In this document: positions 1 to 11,033 of the stretch, one piece after another
Layout of the letters: every line of letters begins with the position of its first letter
Position numbering within the stretch: position 1 is the first letter of the stretch
Assembly: GCA_026874595.1 (NCBI GenBank)
Contig: CM049306.1
Coordinates: forward strand, 15,831,019-15,895,018
Direction of reading: 5' to 3'
Source of the DNA: Sipunculus nudus
Taxonomy: Eukaryota; Annelida; Sipuncula; Golfingiida; Sipunculidae
Length of the DNA stretch: 64,000 nt
Program-made: the position numbers and the translations under genes
The notes under the pieces: generated by a model
What the model was told of the DNA's origin: nothing
Database searches by the model: none
What the model saw: only the letters and a program-made list of their open reading frames with translations

Positions 1-41
1 ACATAGCAATTGTGCATAAAGTTCCATATCAAGTGTTCACA
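1..41 (-). repeat. copia 3' LTR, first 41 bp
   Basis: Matches 8144-8184 at 38 of 41 positions and begins (on minus) TGTGAACACTTG. The remaining roughly 147 bp lie left of the window. Confidence 0.9.
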
Positions 42-46
42 TACTG

Positions 47-63
47 AGTCTCTCTTCTTTTAA
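47..63 (-). promoter_or_regulatory. copia polypurine tract
   Basis: On minus this reads AAAAGAAGAGAGACTC, immediately before the 3' LTR. It is the expected plus-strand primer of an LTR retrotransposon. Confidence 0.7.
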
Positions 64-392
64 CAAACCATGTCAACGTGTTTGAAGGTATGATCTTTAA
101 CGCAAGTAAAATACCAAAAAATGAACTCAAACTTTAAAGTTAACTGTATCAAAATCAGGAAAGCTTACACCTCTTCAGTGCAATAATAACAATCGTTTAC
201 GTTCTCTGTTTGGTCTTCAGACAAAGAGTCTATTACCGAGTCTATTACAGAGTTTAGGACAGTTATGCTTGTTGTTTCAAATCAGAAATCTTTTACATAA
301 ATAGTTAAGCTTAATATTCACTAGCAACATCAGTGGGTGAGGTTTGTACTGTAAACCGTGTAACTCAGTGTCTGCTTATTATGAGTGTCCAT

Positions 393-1427
393 TCATAAAT
401 ATCCTTGTAAACTGTTACAGCGCAATACATCTTTCAGTGAATCTGAACAAGCACCAGATTTTTGTGAGGCAATTTGCCAACTGTCTGTTAGTATCTATCC
501 ACTGAACTTGCCTTATTCGGCCATCTTCTACAAGTTCTTTGATAGCACTGATCTCAATTCTCAGTCATTTCTCATCAACATATTTGGTTGATTTCAAAGC
601 ATCATGTAGGAACTTGTTATCTGTCATAACCACAATTGGAATATGTTCTTTGTAAGCATTGCCACAATAAAGCTTACTCAGGAGCAATGATAAAAACACT
701 GCTTCATCTAAAGCATCTGACAGTGCTAATGTTTCTGCTGCAAGGGAGCTCTTTGATTCATTCCTGATTCGTTTAGACTTCCTGCTTAGCAAGGCACATT
801 GTTCATGCTTACCTTTTAGAAATATCAAGTGTCCTCCTTGACTGCCTCCATTTGGAAAATTACCATGAGACGAATCTGAATACACCACAAGGCTAAGATC
901 TTTCTGCGGTCCCAAGTTAGGATATGTAAGGGTCACTGATTCAGCCTTCAGACGTCTCACCACTTTGTTTACTCTTTTTAGATGTTCTACTCTTAAATTG
1001 CTACAGATTTGTAGCAAGTTCACATGTGTCATAACTGACATCGGGTCTGGTTTGGTTACTGACCCATAAGACCTGTCCAATTTTGGACCGCAAAATGTCT
1101 TTTTCTAGTTCATTAAGTGCTGCAGCATTTTCATACCCTTTCATTTGACTTGGGTCAGTTTGTTGGAGGTTGTCAATATAGCCATTTTGATCCAGGGAAA
1201 TAGTATTGTGGGTCTGTTTTAAGGATAACCCTCCATATTTTAGGGTGTTGGTTTCCTGTTTCCCCACTTAGAAGGTTGTTCGCATTCTTGAGATAATTTC
1301 ATGTTCAAATGACTTGGTTCCAGCCCAGGCAAAATCATCGACATGAACAGCCATCATCCCTACCAATTGATCATTCTCATGCCAGTGAAAGAGCGCTGGA
1401 TCTAACTTGGACACTTGCCCCTTGTTC
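393..1427 (-). pseudogene. copia reverse transcriptase C-terminal part plus RNase H (broken)
   Basis: The 5' piece (1268-1427) contains an RT catalytic box HVDDF, the YVDD equivalent. It is followed by an in-frame TAA just before 1267, then the RT C-terminal region (GQVLWVSNQTRPDVSYD). A frameshift near 1000-1080 leads into RNase H with YSDSSHGN, SSLAAETLAL and VVMTDN, which supply the acidic residues of the fold. An in-frame TGA at 565-567 interrupts it, and the usual copia tail (RQLANCLTKSGA) continues in frame to 393. The RT fingers and the first catalytic aspartate are missing because sequence was deleted between the integrase tail and this piece. It cannot encode an active enzyme. Confidence 0.9.
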
Positions 1428-2413
1428 TCAAGGACAAAAAACTAATTGCGAACTGTTGTGTGTTTCTCGAACATCATTTCTGTCACTTGATTCTGAGTTG
1501 CTCGTTTCATGTTCTTGAGGAGAAACTGTTGGTTGAGTCTTATCATATCTGTGCTGTACCCTGCACATATGTGCTCTTATTAACTGGCCACTATGTCTGA
1601 TGAATACCACTTGACCATCCTGTCCAATTACTTTACCAGGACCTTTCCAACATTTTAAGTCATCTCTTTTATAAAACACTTCATCACCAGTCTCAAAGGT
1701 TTGACCAGACTGACGTGTTTGGGCTCTTAAGGCTTTCCTTATTTTCTCTTAGGCTTCCACTGCAATAAATGCCTTCCTTGCACTATGCATCGCATTCAGA
1801 TGCTTTGCTACTGTGGCACTGAATGTTTCATTTTCAAGGGCGGCAAATTCATCATGTACTACTGAAGGTAACCTGATATTTGAACCAAATGCTAACTGGT
1901 TAGGACTGAATCCATTATGGTTCAGAAGACCTTGTTCTGCACACACAGCCCACACTAAAGCAGTCACAATGAAAGTCTTTTTTTACCTTAACCAGACTCT
2001 CTGTTATAATCTGTATATGTCTCTCACACATACCATTGCTCCATGGTGAATAGGCAGGTGTTGTTTGAAGAACAATGCCCCATTTATCACACATTTCCCG
2101 AAATTCATCTGATGAGAACTCACCACCTTTGTCACATTGGCACTTGCGGGGTTTGCCAAATATAGCTATCCATTGCTGTTGGAATGCATCAACTATGACA
2201 GATGTGGATTTTGAGCTGACAAAAACTGCACTGCTGTATCTTGAAAACATGTCAATCATGTGAAGGTACCACAAGTTTCCTTCCAGCTGGTGAAGATCTA
2301 ATGCTACAACATCATTAAACTCCCTAGCAACACACTGACCAACTACAGGACGTGCTACTGGTTTCATGTACTTCTTACAGATTTCACAGGTAGCTACAAC
2401 CTTTCCTATAGCT
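1428..2413 (-). pseudogene. copia integrase (broken)
   Basis: Starts with the CEIC half of the zinc-binding HHCC domain near 2380; its HxxxH partner lies in the upstream protease-end frame (KQLAHAS). The catalytic core follows: ALDLHQ (first Asp), QCDKGGEF (second Asp) and SNGMCERH (catalytic Glu) in 1915-2367. A frameshift leads to 1749-1967, then a basic C-terminal segment (KCWKGPGKVIGQDG, 1428-1679). At least three frameshifts split the domain. It would join cDNA to host DNA if intact. Frames change at about 2410, 1940 and 1700. Confidence 0.9.
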
Positions 2414-3484
2414 TCAGAGACCTAACCATTTCATGTTGTCAGCAGATGCATGTGCTAGCTGCTTATGTAGCTTTATTTTAGATTTTTGTTGTTTAGCCTT
2501 GTTTTCTTCATCCACAAGGAGAAACATCTCTTCAACAGGGACATCACTGCTGGCTGATTTTGACTGAGGAGTAATGTTGACACAATAATGGCCATTAGCA
2601 AACTGATATAGTAAAACTTTTTTTCCCAGCACCTCAGCGGTGTCATTCTGCAGATCAAGCAGTGTGCTTGCTTTTTTAAGTGTTTTCTTACTAAGTAACA
2701 AAGGAATATTCTGCTTAACAATTTCTACATCCAAAAAGGCATCTGTGTCTGCAATTGTCACGGGAATTCTTGCAGATTTTGTGGCTTGTACGATTTTGCC
2801 ATCTCCAAACTTGAAGTTAGTACAACTGTTCTTTTCTGTAACACTGCTCTTTAATTGTGAATCAAGGGAGTTCAAATAATCTTCATACCATTTTTGGCCT
2901 GATACACTTTTTGTGCATGCAGTGTCAATAATAGCTGCATGTGAGGTTTCAGTGATCAATATGTCATATTTATCCACTTCCTGTGTAAGCAGAACAAGTT
3001 TGACATCCTCACAATCATAGGTACTTTCACTGTCACTAACATCAAGTCTTGGGTTCATGTTACAACTGTCATCATGAGCAGTATCTGCCACAAGCACTGG
3101 ATAGTTTCTGCTTTGATCTCTACGTGGACAGTCTTTCTTCCAGTGCATTTTGGTGGAGCAGATTGCACACACTGTCACTTTACCCATTTTATCAACAGGA
3201 TTCATTTTATAGTGACCACCTCTTCTCCACCTGTTTTGTGGTCTTGTGACACTGGTTGCCAATGCTTCTTCTTTCAGCCTCATATTGCTCATACTGTCAA
3301 TAAACCCTGGGCCACTGGCTTGTGTTTTAACACAAATTCTTTTCAGTGCAGATTTTATAAATTCATATTTTATATCATTGGCCATGGTAATAGCTAACTG
3401 TTTTTCTTCAGGAGTTAGACCAGCATTATCTCTCAGTGTAAAAGCTAGAACTTCCTCAGGTAACTCCATTTTGTATTCTCTCAT
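2414..3484 (-). pseudogene. copia gag C-terminal half, zinc knuckle and protease
   Basis: A 356-residue open frame. Residues 1-60 are the end of the capsid region (MELPEEVLAF and LTPEEKQLA are typical copia gag). A CCHC zinc knuckle follows (CAICSTKMHWKKDC, near residues 105-118). A retropepsin-like protease is next, with IIDTACTKSVSG around residue 185; the copia active site is usually D-[ST]-G or DTAC-like. The frame ends with the integrase zinc-domain motif HKQLAHAS. The apparent Met at 3484 is not the real start: gag coding is interrupted exactly here by the A1 element and continues upstream at 5770 in the same reading sense. Confidence 0.88.
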
Positions 3485-5769
3485 TTTTTAGCTCAGCTGA
3501 CTGTAAGTCATCTGAGCTATAGCGATCACTCTTTGTCCGTCGTCCGTCTGTCCATCTGTCGAGCCGTCTGTCCGTCCGTCCGTCTGTCCATTAACCTGGC
3601 ACAAATCGTAACCGCTGGACCTAGAATCTTGTAATTTTACATTCTGAGAGGTCCATAAAAAATCTCCTTGGAAACCAGAAATTAGGTCTCTGTTACCCAT
3701 ATCCTTTAAGCTATGGGGCCCCAAAGTACCCCCCAGAATATTAAAAAATTTCATACAAAAACTTCAATATCTCATTAACTACATCACTGATGGTCATGAT
3801 TTTTTGCATACATATTGATCATGAAAAGTTTCATCAGTTCCTGCAGACTGGTGGTGCCACCTGTATTTTTCGATTTTTTTACGAATTTTTTTCTCTATTT
3901 TTGAGACCTTTAAAAATGTGAACATCTGTTAACAGGGCACAAATCGTAAAGACTGGACCTAGAATCTTAATTCTTGACACACTGAGAGACCTATGATTAG
4001 TCTCCATGGAACCAGAATTTATGTCTCTGTTACCAATATCCTTAGAGCTGTTGGGCCTCAAAGTACAGTACCCCCCCCCCCCCCAGAATAGTCAAAAATT
4101 TCATACATAAACTTCAATATCTCATTAACTACATCACTGATGGTCATTATTTTTTGCATACATATTGATCATGAAATGTTTCATCAGTGTCTGCAGACTG
4201 GTGGCGTCTTCTGTATTTTTCGATTTTTTACAAATTGTTTTCTCTATTTTTGAGACCTTTAAAACTGTGAACATCTGTCAACAGGGCACAAATTGTAAAG
4301 ACTGGACCTAGAATCTTCATTACTCACACAGTGAGAGACCTATGAAAAGTCTCCATGAAAACCCGAAATAAGGTCTCTGTTACCCATATCCTTTGAGCTG
4401 TGGGGCTCCCAATTACCCCCCCCCCCCCCGAATAATGGAAAATTTGATAAAAACAAATTGCAACATCTCAATAACTACAACACTGATGGTCATGATTTTT
4501 GGCATACATATTGATCAAGAGGTGTTCCATCAGTTCCTGTAGACTGGTGGTGCCACCTGTATTTTTTCAAATTTTTACAATTAATTTTCTCTATTTTTGA
4601 GACCTTTAAGGGTGTAGTTATCTGTCAACAGGGTACAAATCGTAACGACTGGACCTAGAATCTTCATTCTTGATACACAGGGAGACCCATGAAAAGTCTC
4701 CATGGAAACCTGAAATTAGGTCTCTGTTACCCATATCCTTTGAGCTATGGCACTCCAAAGTACAGCTCAGAATAATGGAAAAATTGTTACAAAAGCTGAA
4801 GTATCTGAACAACTAATGCAGAGATCACCATAATTGTTTGTATGGATATTGATCATGGAGTGTTTCATCAGTTTCTCCAGACTGGTGGCATCACCTGTAT
4901 TTGTTCGGGTTTTTAACGAATTTTTTTCTCTATTTTTGAGACCTTTAAAGATATGAACATTTGTTAATTGGGCACAAATTATAACAACTAGACCTAGAAT
5001 CTTCATTCTTGACACACTGGGAGACCCATGAAAAGTCTCCATGGAAACCTGAAATTTGGTCTCTGTTACCCATATCCTTCAAGCTATAGGACTCCGAAGT
5101 ATCCCTCAGAATAATGGACAATTTGATACAAAAGCTGAAGTATCTGAACAACTAATGCAGAGATCACCATGATTCTTTGCATGGATATTGATTATGGAGT
5201 GTTTCATCAGTTACTGCAGACTGGTGGCACCACCTGTATTTGTTCAGGTTTTTTACGAATTTTTACTCTATTTTTGAGACCTTTAAGGATGCAGTCATCT
5301 GTTAACGTGGCACAAATTGTAACAACAGGACCTAGAATCTTCATTCTTGTCATGCAAGGAGGCCCATGAAAAGTGTCTATGGAAACCTGAAATTAGGTCT
5401 CTGTTACCCATATCCTTCAAGCTATAGAACTCCAAAGTATCCCTCAGAATAATGGAAAATTTGATACAAAAGCTGAAATATCTGAACAACTAATCCAGAG
5501 ATCACTATGATTCTTCGCATGGATATTGACCATTAAGTGTTTTTATTAGTTTCTGCAGACCAGTGGAACCCCCTGTATTTTTTTTTTTAAAGTTAATGCA
5601 TTTTTTCTCTATTTTTGAGATATATAAATACAGTCACAACCTTGGCCTGTTGGTTAATCTGTTTGATTCTTCAGTTGAATGGGTATATACTACTATTCAG
5701 ATGATAAAATTTCCTTTGGCTAATCTCTTTCCAGTCAGCTGAGCGTCATGACCCATGGGTCACTTGTTT
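3485..5769 (+). mobile_element. HINE family A-alpha, copy A1 (complete, six core repeats)
   Basis: Begins TTTTTTAGCTCAGCTGAC, followed by a hairpin partner (AGTCATCTGAGCT), CTATAGCGATCAC and a GTCCGTC-rich stretch (3536-3592). Six core repeats of about 340 bp follow; CACAAATYGTAA recurs near 3600, 3945, 4285, 4635, 4970 and 5310. It ends with GTCAGCTGAGCG, the inverted copy of the 5' end, then the palindrome GACCCATGGGTC and ACTTGTT. There is no coding capacity. A 5' terminus repeated inverted near the 3' end, then a 3' palindrome, is the published layout of Helentron-associated elements and bivalve pearl elements. It sits inside copia gag on the opposite strand. Confidence 0.85.
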
Positions 5770-6061
5770 CGTAGCAATGTCAAATTCCAGTATATATGAA
5801 TCCATAGACATTTCAACAGTTTTTCTGAACCGACTGAACTTACTGTATGCCTCGTACTCATGTCCACAACATCAGCACCAAAAGATTAATCCAATGTCTC
5901 CAGCAGGATTTCAAGCCCATTATCAGCATCTAGCTGGTCTGCTGTCAGTTTATTCACAACTTTACTGGCCCTTTTATGTCCATCAAGAGATCCTAGCAGC
6001 ACAACAATTCCCCTTTCTTTCTGTTTCAGGTCTGTCACCTTCTCCCACATCTTGATTTTGT
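5770..6061 (-). pseudogene. copia gag, middle segment
   Basis: Encodes KMWEKVTDLKQKERGIVV, then LLGSLDGHKRASKVV and LTADQLDADNG, typical copia gag capsid sequence (5886-6080). After a frameshift it gives YEAYSKFSRFRKTVEMSMDS up to the A1 junction. Its reading sense continues at 3484 once A1 is removed and at 7888 once the DNA transposon is removed. This shows that both insertions came after the copia element. Confidence 0.85.
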
Positions 6062-6321
6062 GGAGCGAATGTCGAATCACTCACGCACCCCTGGTTAGCA
6101 AACAAGGTTAAGAGGGCGATATAGTTGAAGGGGATAGAGAGAAAAAAGGGTTATAGTTTTTTGGGGGTTTTCAGTACATATATAACAACTGTTTACTGTC
6201 TCCTGTTTGACTCGTGACATTTGTTCATGTGACATCTTGAACTTGGCTGCGTGGAAGTACCTGGAAGAGATGAAATACATGAATTATTAGTACATTTGAC
6301 ATGACATGCAAAGACAGCGTG

Positions 6322-6395
6322 CTGGATCGGGTCTCGAACCACTGACCGGAGGCATACAAGTCCCATTGCATAACCACTATGCCACACAGAACTCG
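6322..6395 (-). repeat. tRNA-like segment (SINE head or tRNA pseudogene)
   Basis: On minus there is a perfect A box (TGGCATAGTGG) and, about 40 nt on, a perfect B box (GGTTCGAGACC), the internal RNA polymerase III promoter of tRNA genes. The acceptor and T-stem pairing expected of a working tRNA is not present, so a tRNA-derived SINE head or decayed tRNA is more likely. Confidence 0.65.
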
Positions 6396-6459
6396 TAGCA
6401 GCACCGGGGAAAATGGGGGTATTTAAACCTGGATTAAAAAATGTGATCACGTGGTACAC

Positions 6460-6602
6460 TGTGGAGTACTGTACTGATCAACAACCCGCCATTGTGACCG
6501 AGACAACTTTAACTTTATTAACCAGCATGCAATGCGCGACGTATGCTACAAGTCATGTGATCTGATCATGTGACGTTTTTATGAATGATAAAGGATACTA
6601 CA
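6460..6602 (-). repeat. Solo 3' LTR of a Gypsy-type element
   Basis: On minus it starts TGTAGTATCC and ends TACTCCACA (TG...CA). It is preceded on minus by a purine-rich tract (AAAGGTTGGGAGGAA, 6603-6618), so this is the 3' LTR of the element whose pol tail lies at 7063-7499. The 5' part of the element is missing. Confidence 0.65.
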
Positions 6603-7062
6603 TTCCTCCCAACCTTTAGAGATGTACTGTAACATGTTTGTTTATGTGTTGGTGTTACTGTTAATACAGTGTTTTCTGTTACAGAGGAATTGTTATTTCA
6701 GCAATACCACATTTGTAATAAATACTTATGGTCTCAACATAGTGTTTCTCCTTGATTTCTGTAATCTCACATGTGAGTCTGTTAATGCATCTGAATTCTG
6801 AATGTCTCATGGCATAATAAATCCCTTATGTAAACTTATGTTGATGGATGTGGTTAGTGTCCTTTTAAAACAATTACTCTTAAGCTATGCAGTTGCAAAT
6901 TACAAATATAATTACGTGTATCTCAGTCGTTTCAGTAATAACAATTAACCACTTACTACAAATCTCAAATGACATGGTATACAACTGTTAACTGATGGCC
7001 AATTTAAGGGCAGCGATCCGCCTACACCCTTTTACAATATTGAGCTTATTGCTCATGGCGCA

Positions 7063-7499
7063 TCATTTCACACAGTCTTTAAGATATTCAGGTCTGCGTC
7101 TCTCTCGTCTCGGTCTACTTTGTATAGGTGGTTTCTGGTGTACTTTGGTGTTCACCATCATTTATCTCATTTGGTTGCACAACTTTTGCTGGTGTCGTAG
7201 TCGTCAGAATTTCCACTGCTTCAGCTGTGGTATCTGATGAAAGGTGTTCAATGTATATATCATTTGATCTTGTTTGTGCAGAATCTATAATAGGATAATC
7301 TCTAAATCTATGTGTACCTTTTCTTTCATAGGATTGGTCAGCCATGTGTTCTGCAAGTTCTTTGTGGTTTGTGTCATCAGCTGTGTTAATTACAGAGTTT
7401 ACCAGTTTGAACTGGCTGGCATCTCGGCATAAGGTTCTATCATCTGTTATCCTTCTGGCTGTGATCTGTGATCCTGCTATGTGTATGACTATATAGAAT
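7063..7499 (-). pseudogene. Gypsy pol C-terminal tail (integrase C-terminal region), fragment
   Basis: On minus, the reading opens with IVIHIAGSQITARRITDD and CRDASQFKLV, the pattern of the last domain of Ty3/Gypsy integrases (G.xITARR...xRDASxFK). A low-complexity acidic stretch follows. A frameshift near 7115 then leads to the basic end RPRRERRRPEYLKDC and a stop at 7063. It lies directly upstream of the polypurine tract and LTR, as expected. Everything N-terminal is absent, so only about 145 codons of pol survive. Confidence 0.65.
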
Positions 7500-7887
7500 A
7501 TTGGTTTTACAATATATTGAATATAGAATATTTACTAAAAACATCGTATCGAGATGTGATAAATCCGACTTAGAGTTATGCGAGATTGTGAAGGTGTGAG
7601 TTATGCCAAAAGGTGGGGGTTTCCTGATGATGTATTAAAAAAATAAAGGGAATGATATTTTATGCGACACCGAACAGTTGATCATGACGGACATATAAGG
7701 ATGTTGATACGACTACATGGAGATCGTAGATAAAAGATGTATTATGTCATAACCTGTGACTGAGTATAGGTAAGAAAGTGATATTTGAGTAGTATTATAG
7801 GCAGTTGTATGTTAGAAAGCGTCCCTTGTTGTGTGACATGGCATAGGTGGCGCCGTATAGGTGCATTAGTGATTCAACATTCTGGCC

Positions 7888-7965
7888 GATTTTGTTCTTC
7901 CAGTCTTGATAACTCATGTCATCTCTGAAAGCCGGGGGATTGCTTCTTACATTCTTGGCTGCCAT
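7888..7965 (-). pseudogene. copia gag N-terminus
   Basis: Start ATG at 7965 on minus, 20 nt after the primer-binding site. It encodes MAAKNVRSNPPAF followed by DDMSYQDWKNKI, the tryptophan-containing N-terminus typical of copia gag. The DNA transposon interrupts it after 26 codons; the next codons resume at 6053. Confidence 0.8.
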
Positions 7966-7984
7966 ACTTGTTTTAATGAACCAG

Positions 7985-7996
7985 GCTCTGCTACCA
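7985..7996 (-). promoter_or_regulatory. copia primer-binding site (initiator tRNA-Met)
   Basis: On minus reads TGGTAGCAGAGC, directly abutting the 5' LTR end. It is complementary to the 3' end of eukaryotic initiator tRNA-Met, the usual copia primer. Confidence 0.8.
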
Positions 7997-8184
7997 TGAA
8001 AATAACATCCAAGCTTTTATAGACAACTTTATTCAGTTGACATAAACTGATTCATAGCCATCAGCCATCTTGAACACCTGTGACCTTCACCTCTATAAGT
8101 CATGTCCCAAGCACTAGTTATTGTCCACCAGGTGGCAGCACAGACATAGCAATTGTGAATAAAGTTCCAAATCAAGTATTCACA
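7997..8184 (-). repeat. copia 5' LTR (188 bp)
   Basis: On minus starts TGTGAATACTTG and ends TTATTTTCA, with TG...CA-type ends. It contains AATAAA and a TATAAAA box (8015-8021 on plus) close to its 3' end. The matching 3' LTR begins at position 41. Confidence 0.85.
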
Positions 8185-8187
8185 TCA

Positions 8188-8224
8188 GATTCAGCTGAGC
8201 ATCATCGCCCATGAGGCACTTGAC
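8188..8224 (+). repeat. Decayed 3' end of a family A element
   Basis: ATTCAGCTGAGCATCATCGC followed by CCATGAGGCACTT is a diverged version of the A terminus. Copia inserted a few bases upstream of it. Confidence 0.55.
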
Positions 8225-8658
8225 TGCTTCCATTTTCTTTTATTTAAAATTTCTTTACCAAAAAGTTAAAAGTTAAGAATTTAGAGATTAGAGGATGAAT
8301 TGATCCTGTCAAATTAATTTGTTAAAATCTTTGATTTCTAAGAATCATTATTAGAATATGATTGCATACTTTTATTAGACAGTGAACAGTTGTTTTGGAT
8401 ACCTTAGCTATTATTAACTTGACTGCACTCATAGTCATAGAGAACATACCCAGATCTACATTGAGATATTTATCGTACCAGATTCCTCAATCAGATGTCA
8501 GCACCCAGGTTAGGTCCTTAATTCATGAGGAAAGATGAACAAACAAAACATGATTCTGCAACCACATAGAGATCAAGTTCCAGGTAAGATATAGTCAACT
8601 TTTCCTTGCCAGAGGGTGTATTTCCTCATCGGATTCTTTATATATCTGTGATATATAA
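8225..8658. other. Unrecognised AT-rich sequence
   Basis: No gene, tandem repeat or terminal motif that I can recognise. It lies between the decayed A end and the start of A2. Confidence 0.5.
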
Positions 8659-9021
8659 ATTTTTAACAAAGCTGACTGAAAGTCATCTGACCTATAGCAA
8701 TCACTCTTTGTCTGTTGTCCTTCTGTCGTGCCGTACATATGTTAACAGGGCACAAATCATAACTGCTGGACCTAGAAACTTCAAGCTCAAAATCCATGGA
8801 GGTCCATAAAAAATCTTCTTAGAAACCTGAAATTAGGTCACTGTGATCTATACCCTCCAAGCTATCGGGCTCAACCCCCCCCCCCCCTCCCAAATAATTA
8901 AAAATTTGCTAGAAAAGCTCCATTATCTCAATATTTAATGCATTGATTGCTATGATTCTTTCCATGCATATTGATCAAATAGTGTTTCATCAATTCCTGA
9001 AGACTGGTGGTGCAGCCTGTA
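8659..9021 (+). mobile_element. HINE family A-alpha, 5' part of old copy A2
   Basis: Starts with a diverged A head (AAGCTGACTGAAAGTCATCT, CTATAGCAATCAC, GTCTGTTGTCC) and one decayed core repeat ending GGTGGTGCAGCC. It is interrupted by A3 in the T-run just after that palindrome. Equally diverged core repeats at 17344-18007 and 35398-36170 and a matching 3' end at 37195-37232 are probably the rest of A2. Confidence 0.7.
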
Positions 9022-11033
9022 TTTTTTAGCTCAGCTGACTGAAAGTCATCTGAGCTATAGTGATCACTCTTTGTCCGTCGTCCGTCTGTCCGTCCGTCCG
9101 TCCGTTAACCAGGCACAAATCGTAACCGCTGGACCTAGAACCTTGTAACTTGGCATTCTGAGAGGTCCATGAAAAATCTCCTTGGAAACCAGAAATTAGG
9201 TCTCTGTTACCCATATCCTTCGAGCTATGGGGCCCCAAAGTACCCCTAAGAAAAGTAAAAAATTTCATACAAAAACATCAATATCTCATTAACTACATCA
9301 CTGATGGTCATGATTTTTTGCATACATATTGATCATGAGATGTTCCATCAGTTCCTGCAGACTGGTGGCGCCACCTGTATTTTTCGATTTTTTACGATTT
9401 TTTTTTCTCTATTTTTGAGACCTTTAAAAATGTGAACATCTGTTAACAAGGCACAAATTGTAAAGACTGGACCTAGAATCTTTATTCTTGAGACATTGAG
9501 AGGTCAATGAAAAAATGTCCATGGAAACCAGAAATTAGGTCTCTGTTACCCATATCCTTCGAGCTATGGGGCCCCGAAGTACCCCCCAGAATAGTCAAAA
9601 ATTTCATACAAAAACTTCAATATCTCATTAACTACATTACTGATGGTCATGATTTTTTGCATGGATATTGATCATGGAGTGTTTCATCAGTTCTGCAGAC
9701 TGGTGGCACCACAGGTCTGTATTTTTTTAATTTTTACGAATTTTTTTCTCTATTTTTGAGACCTCTGAAGATGCAGTCATCTGTTAACAGGGCACAAATC
9801 GTAACAACTGGACCTAGAATCTTCTCTCTTGACATGCAGAGAGGCCCATAAAAAGTCTCCTTGGAAACCTGAAATTAGGTCTCTGTTACCCATAACTTCT
9901 GAGTTATGGGGCTCCGAAGTACCCCCCAGAATAATGGAAAATTTGATACAAAAGTTCAAGTAACTGATCAACTATTGCATTGATCACCATGATTCCTTGC
10001 ATTGATTTTGATCATGGGGTGTTTCATCAGTTTCTGCAGACTGGTGGTGCCACCTGTATTTTTTCGATTTTTACGTGTTTTTTCTCTATTTTTGAGACAT
10101 TAAAAGATGCGGTCATCAGTTAACAGGGCACAAATCCTAATGACTGGACCTAGAATCATCTCTCTTGACATGCAGGGAGGCCCATGAAAAGTCTCCTTGG
10201 AAACCTGAAACTAGGTCTCTGTTACCCATAACCTCTGAGCTATGGGGCTCAGAAGTACCCCCCAGAATAATGGAAAATTTGATACAAAAGCTCAAATATC
10301 TGAACAACTATTGCATTGATCACCATGATTCTTTGTATGGATATTGATCATGGGATGTTTCATCAGTTTCTGCAGTCTGGTGGCGCCACCTGTATTTTTT
10401 CGATTTTTACGAATTATTTTCTCTATTTATGAGACCTTAAGATGGGGTCATCTGTTAACAGGGCACAAATCGTAACGCCTGGACCTAGAATCTTCTCTCT
10501 TGACATGCAGGGAGGCCCATTAAAAGTCTCCTTAGAAACTTAGAAAAAGGTCTCTGTTACCCATTTTCTTCAAGCTATGGGGCTCCCAAGTACCCCCCAG
10601 AATGATGGAAAATTTTATACAAAAGCTCAAGTATCTGAAAAACTATTGCAATGATCACCATAATTCTTTGCACGGATATTGATCTTGGAATGTTTCATCA
10701 GTTTCTGCAGTCTGATGGCGCCACTGGTATTTTTTCGATTTTTACGAATTTTACAGGGCACAAATCGTAATGCCTAGACCTAGAATCTTCTGTCTTGACA
10801 TGCAGAGAAGCCCATAAAAAGTTTCCTTGGAAACCTCAAATTAGGTCTCTGTTACCCATATTCTTCGAGCTATTGGGCTCAGAAGTACCCCCCAGAATAA
10901 TGGAAAATTTGATACAAAGCTCAAGTATCTGAACAACTAATGCATTGATCACCATGATTCTTAGCATTGATATTGATCATAGGGTGTTTCATCAGTTTCT
11001 GCAGTCTGGTGGCGCCATCTGTATTTTTTTCAA
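9022..11033 (+). mobile_element. HINE family A-alpha, copy A3
   Basis: Standard A head (TTTTTTAGCTCAGCTGAC, CTATAGTGATCAC, GTCCG repeats at 9077-9104), then six or more core repeats of about 340 bp. Exact GGTGGCGCCACC is at 9364 and 10379. One unit near 10750 is shortened. Copy A4 starts inside the T-run of its last core. No separate 3' end can be assigned with certainty. Confidence 0.8.

Larger units (their letters stand above)
6062..7887. mobile_element. Non-autonomous DNA transposon with 8-bp TSD
   Basis: Imperfect terminal inverted repeats of about 28 bp: the left end starts GGAGCGAATGTCGAATCACT and the right end, read on minus, starts GGCCAGAATGTTGAATCACT. An 8-bp duplication with GG termini fits Merlin-like elements best from family knowledge; hAT and P elements also make 8-bp duplications but usually start CA. 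No transposase is recognisable inside. The 1826-bp cargo is mostly Gypsy-derived (pol tail and LTR, 6460-7499) plus a tRNA-like segment (6322-6395). The rest (6619-7062 and 7500-7860) shows nothing I recognise. Confidence 0.8.
6054..7895. repeat. 8-bp target-site duplication GATTTTGT at both ends of a DNA transposon
   Basis: GATTTTGT occurs at 6054-6061 and again at 7888-7895, exactly flanking the inverted termini. Removing one copy and the insert restores the copia gag frame. Confidence 0.9.
1..8184 (-). mobile_element. Ty1/copia LTR retrotransposon, degraded, with two nested insertions
   Basis: Read on minus from 8184 leftward, the order is: 188-bp LTR, primer-binding site, gag, aspartic protease, integrase, reverse transcriptase remnant, RNase H, polypurine tract, start of the 3' LTR. 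Integrase before reverse transcriptase is diagnostic of the copia order. The motifs look like metazoan GalEa-type copia, from family knowledge and not from a search. Gag is split by two younger transposons (6062-7887 and 3485-5769), most of the RT fingers and palm is deleted, and frameshifts and stops occur in each domain. The visible 41 bp of the two LTRs differ at 3 positions, so the insertion is not recent. The 3' LTR runs off the left edge. Confidence 0.93.

Noticed and set aside
3536..3592. GTCCGTCCGTC stretches as independent microsatellites or CRISPR-like repeats
   Set aside because: They occur at the same place behind each HINE 5' hairpin and are part of the element head; no spacer structure.
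6322..6395. Functional tRNA gene
   Set aside because: A and B boxes are intact but the acceptor and T stems do not pair.
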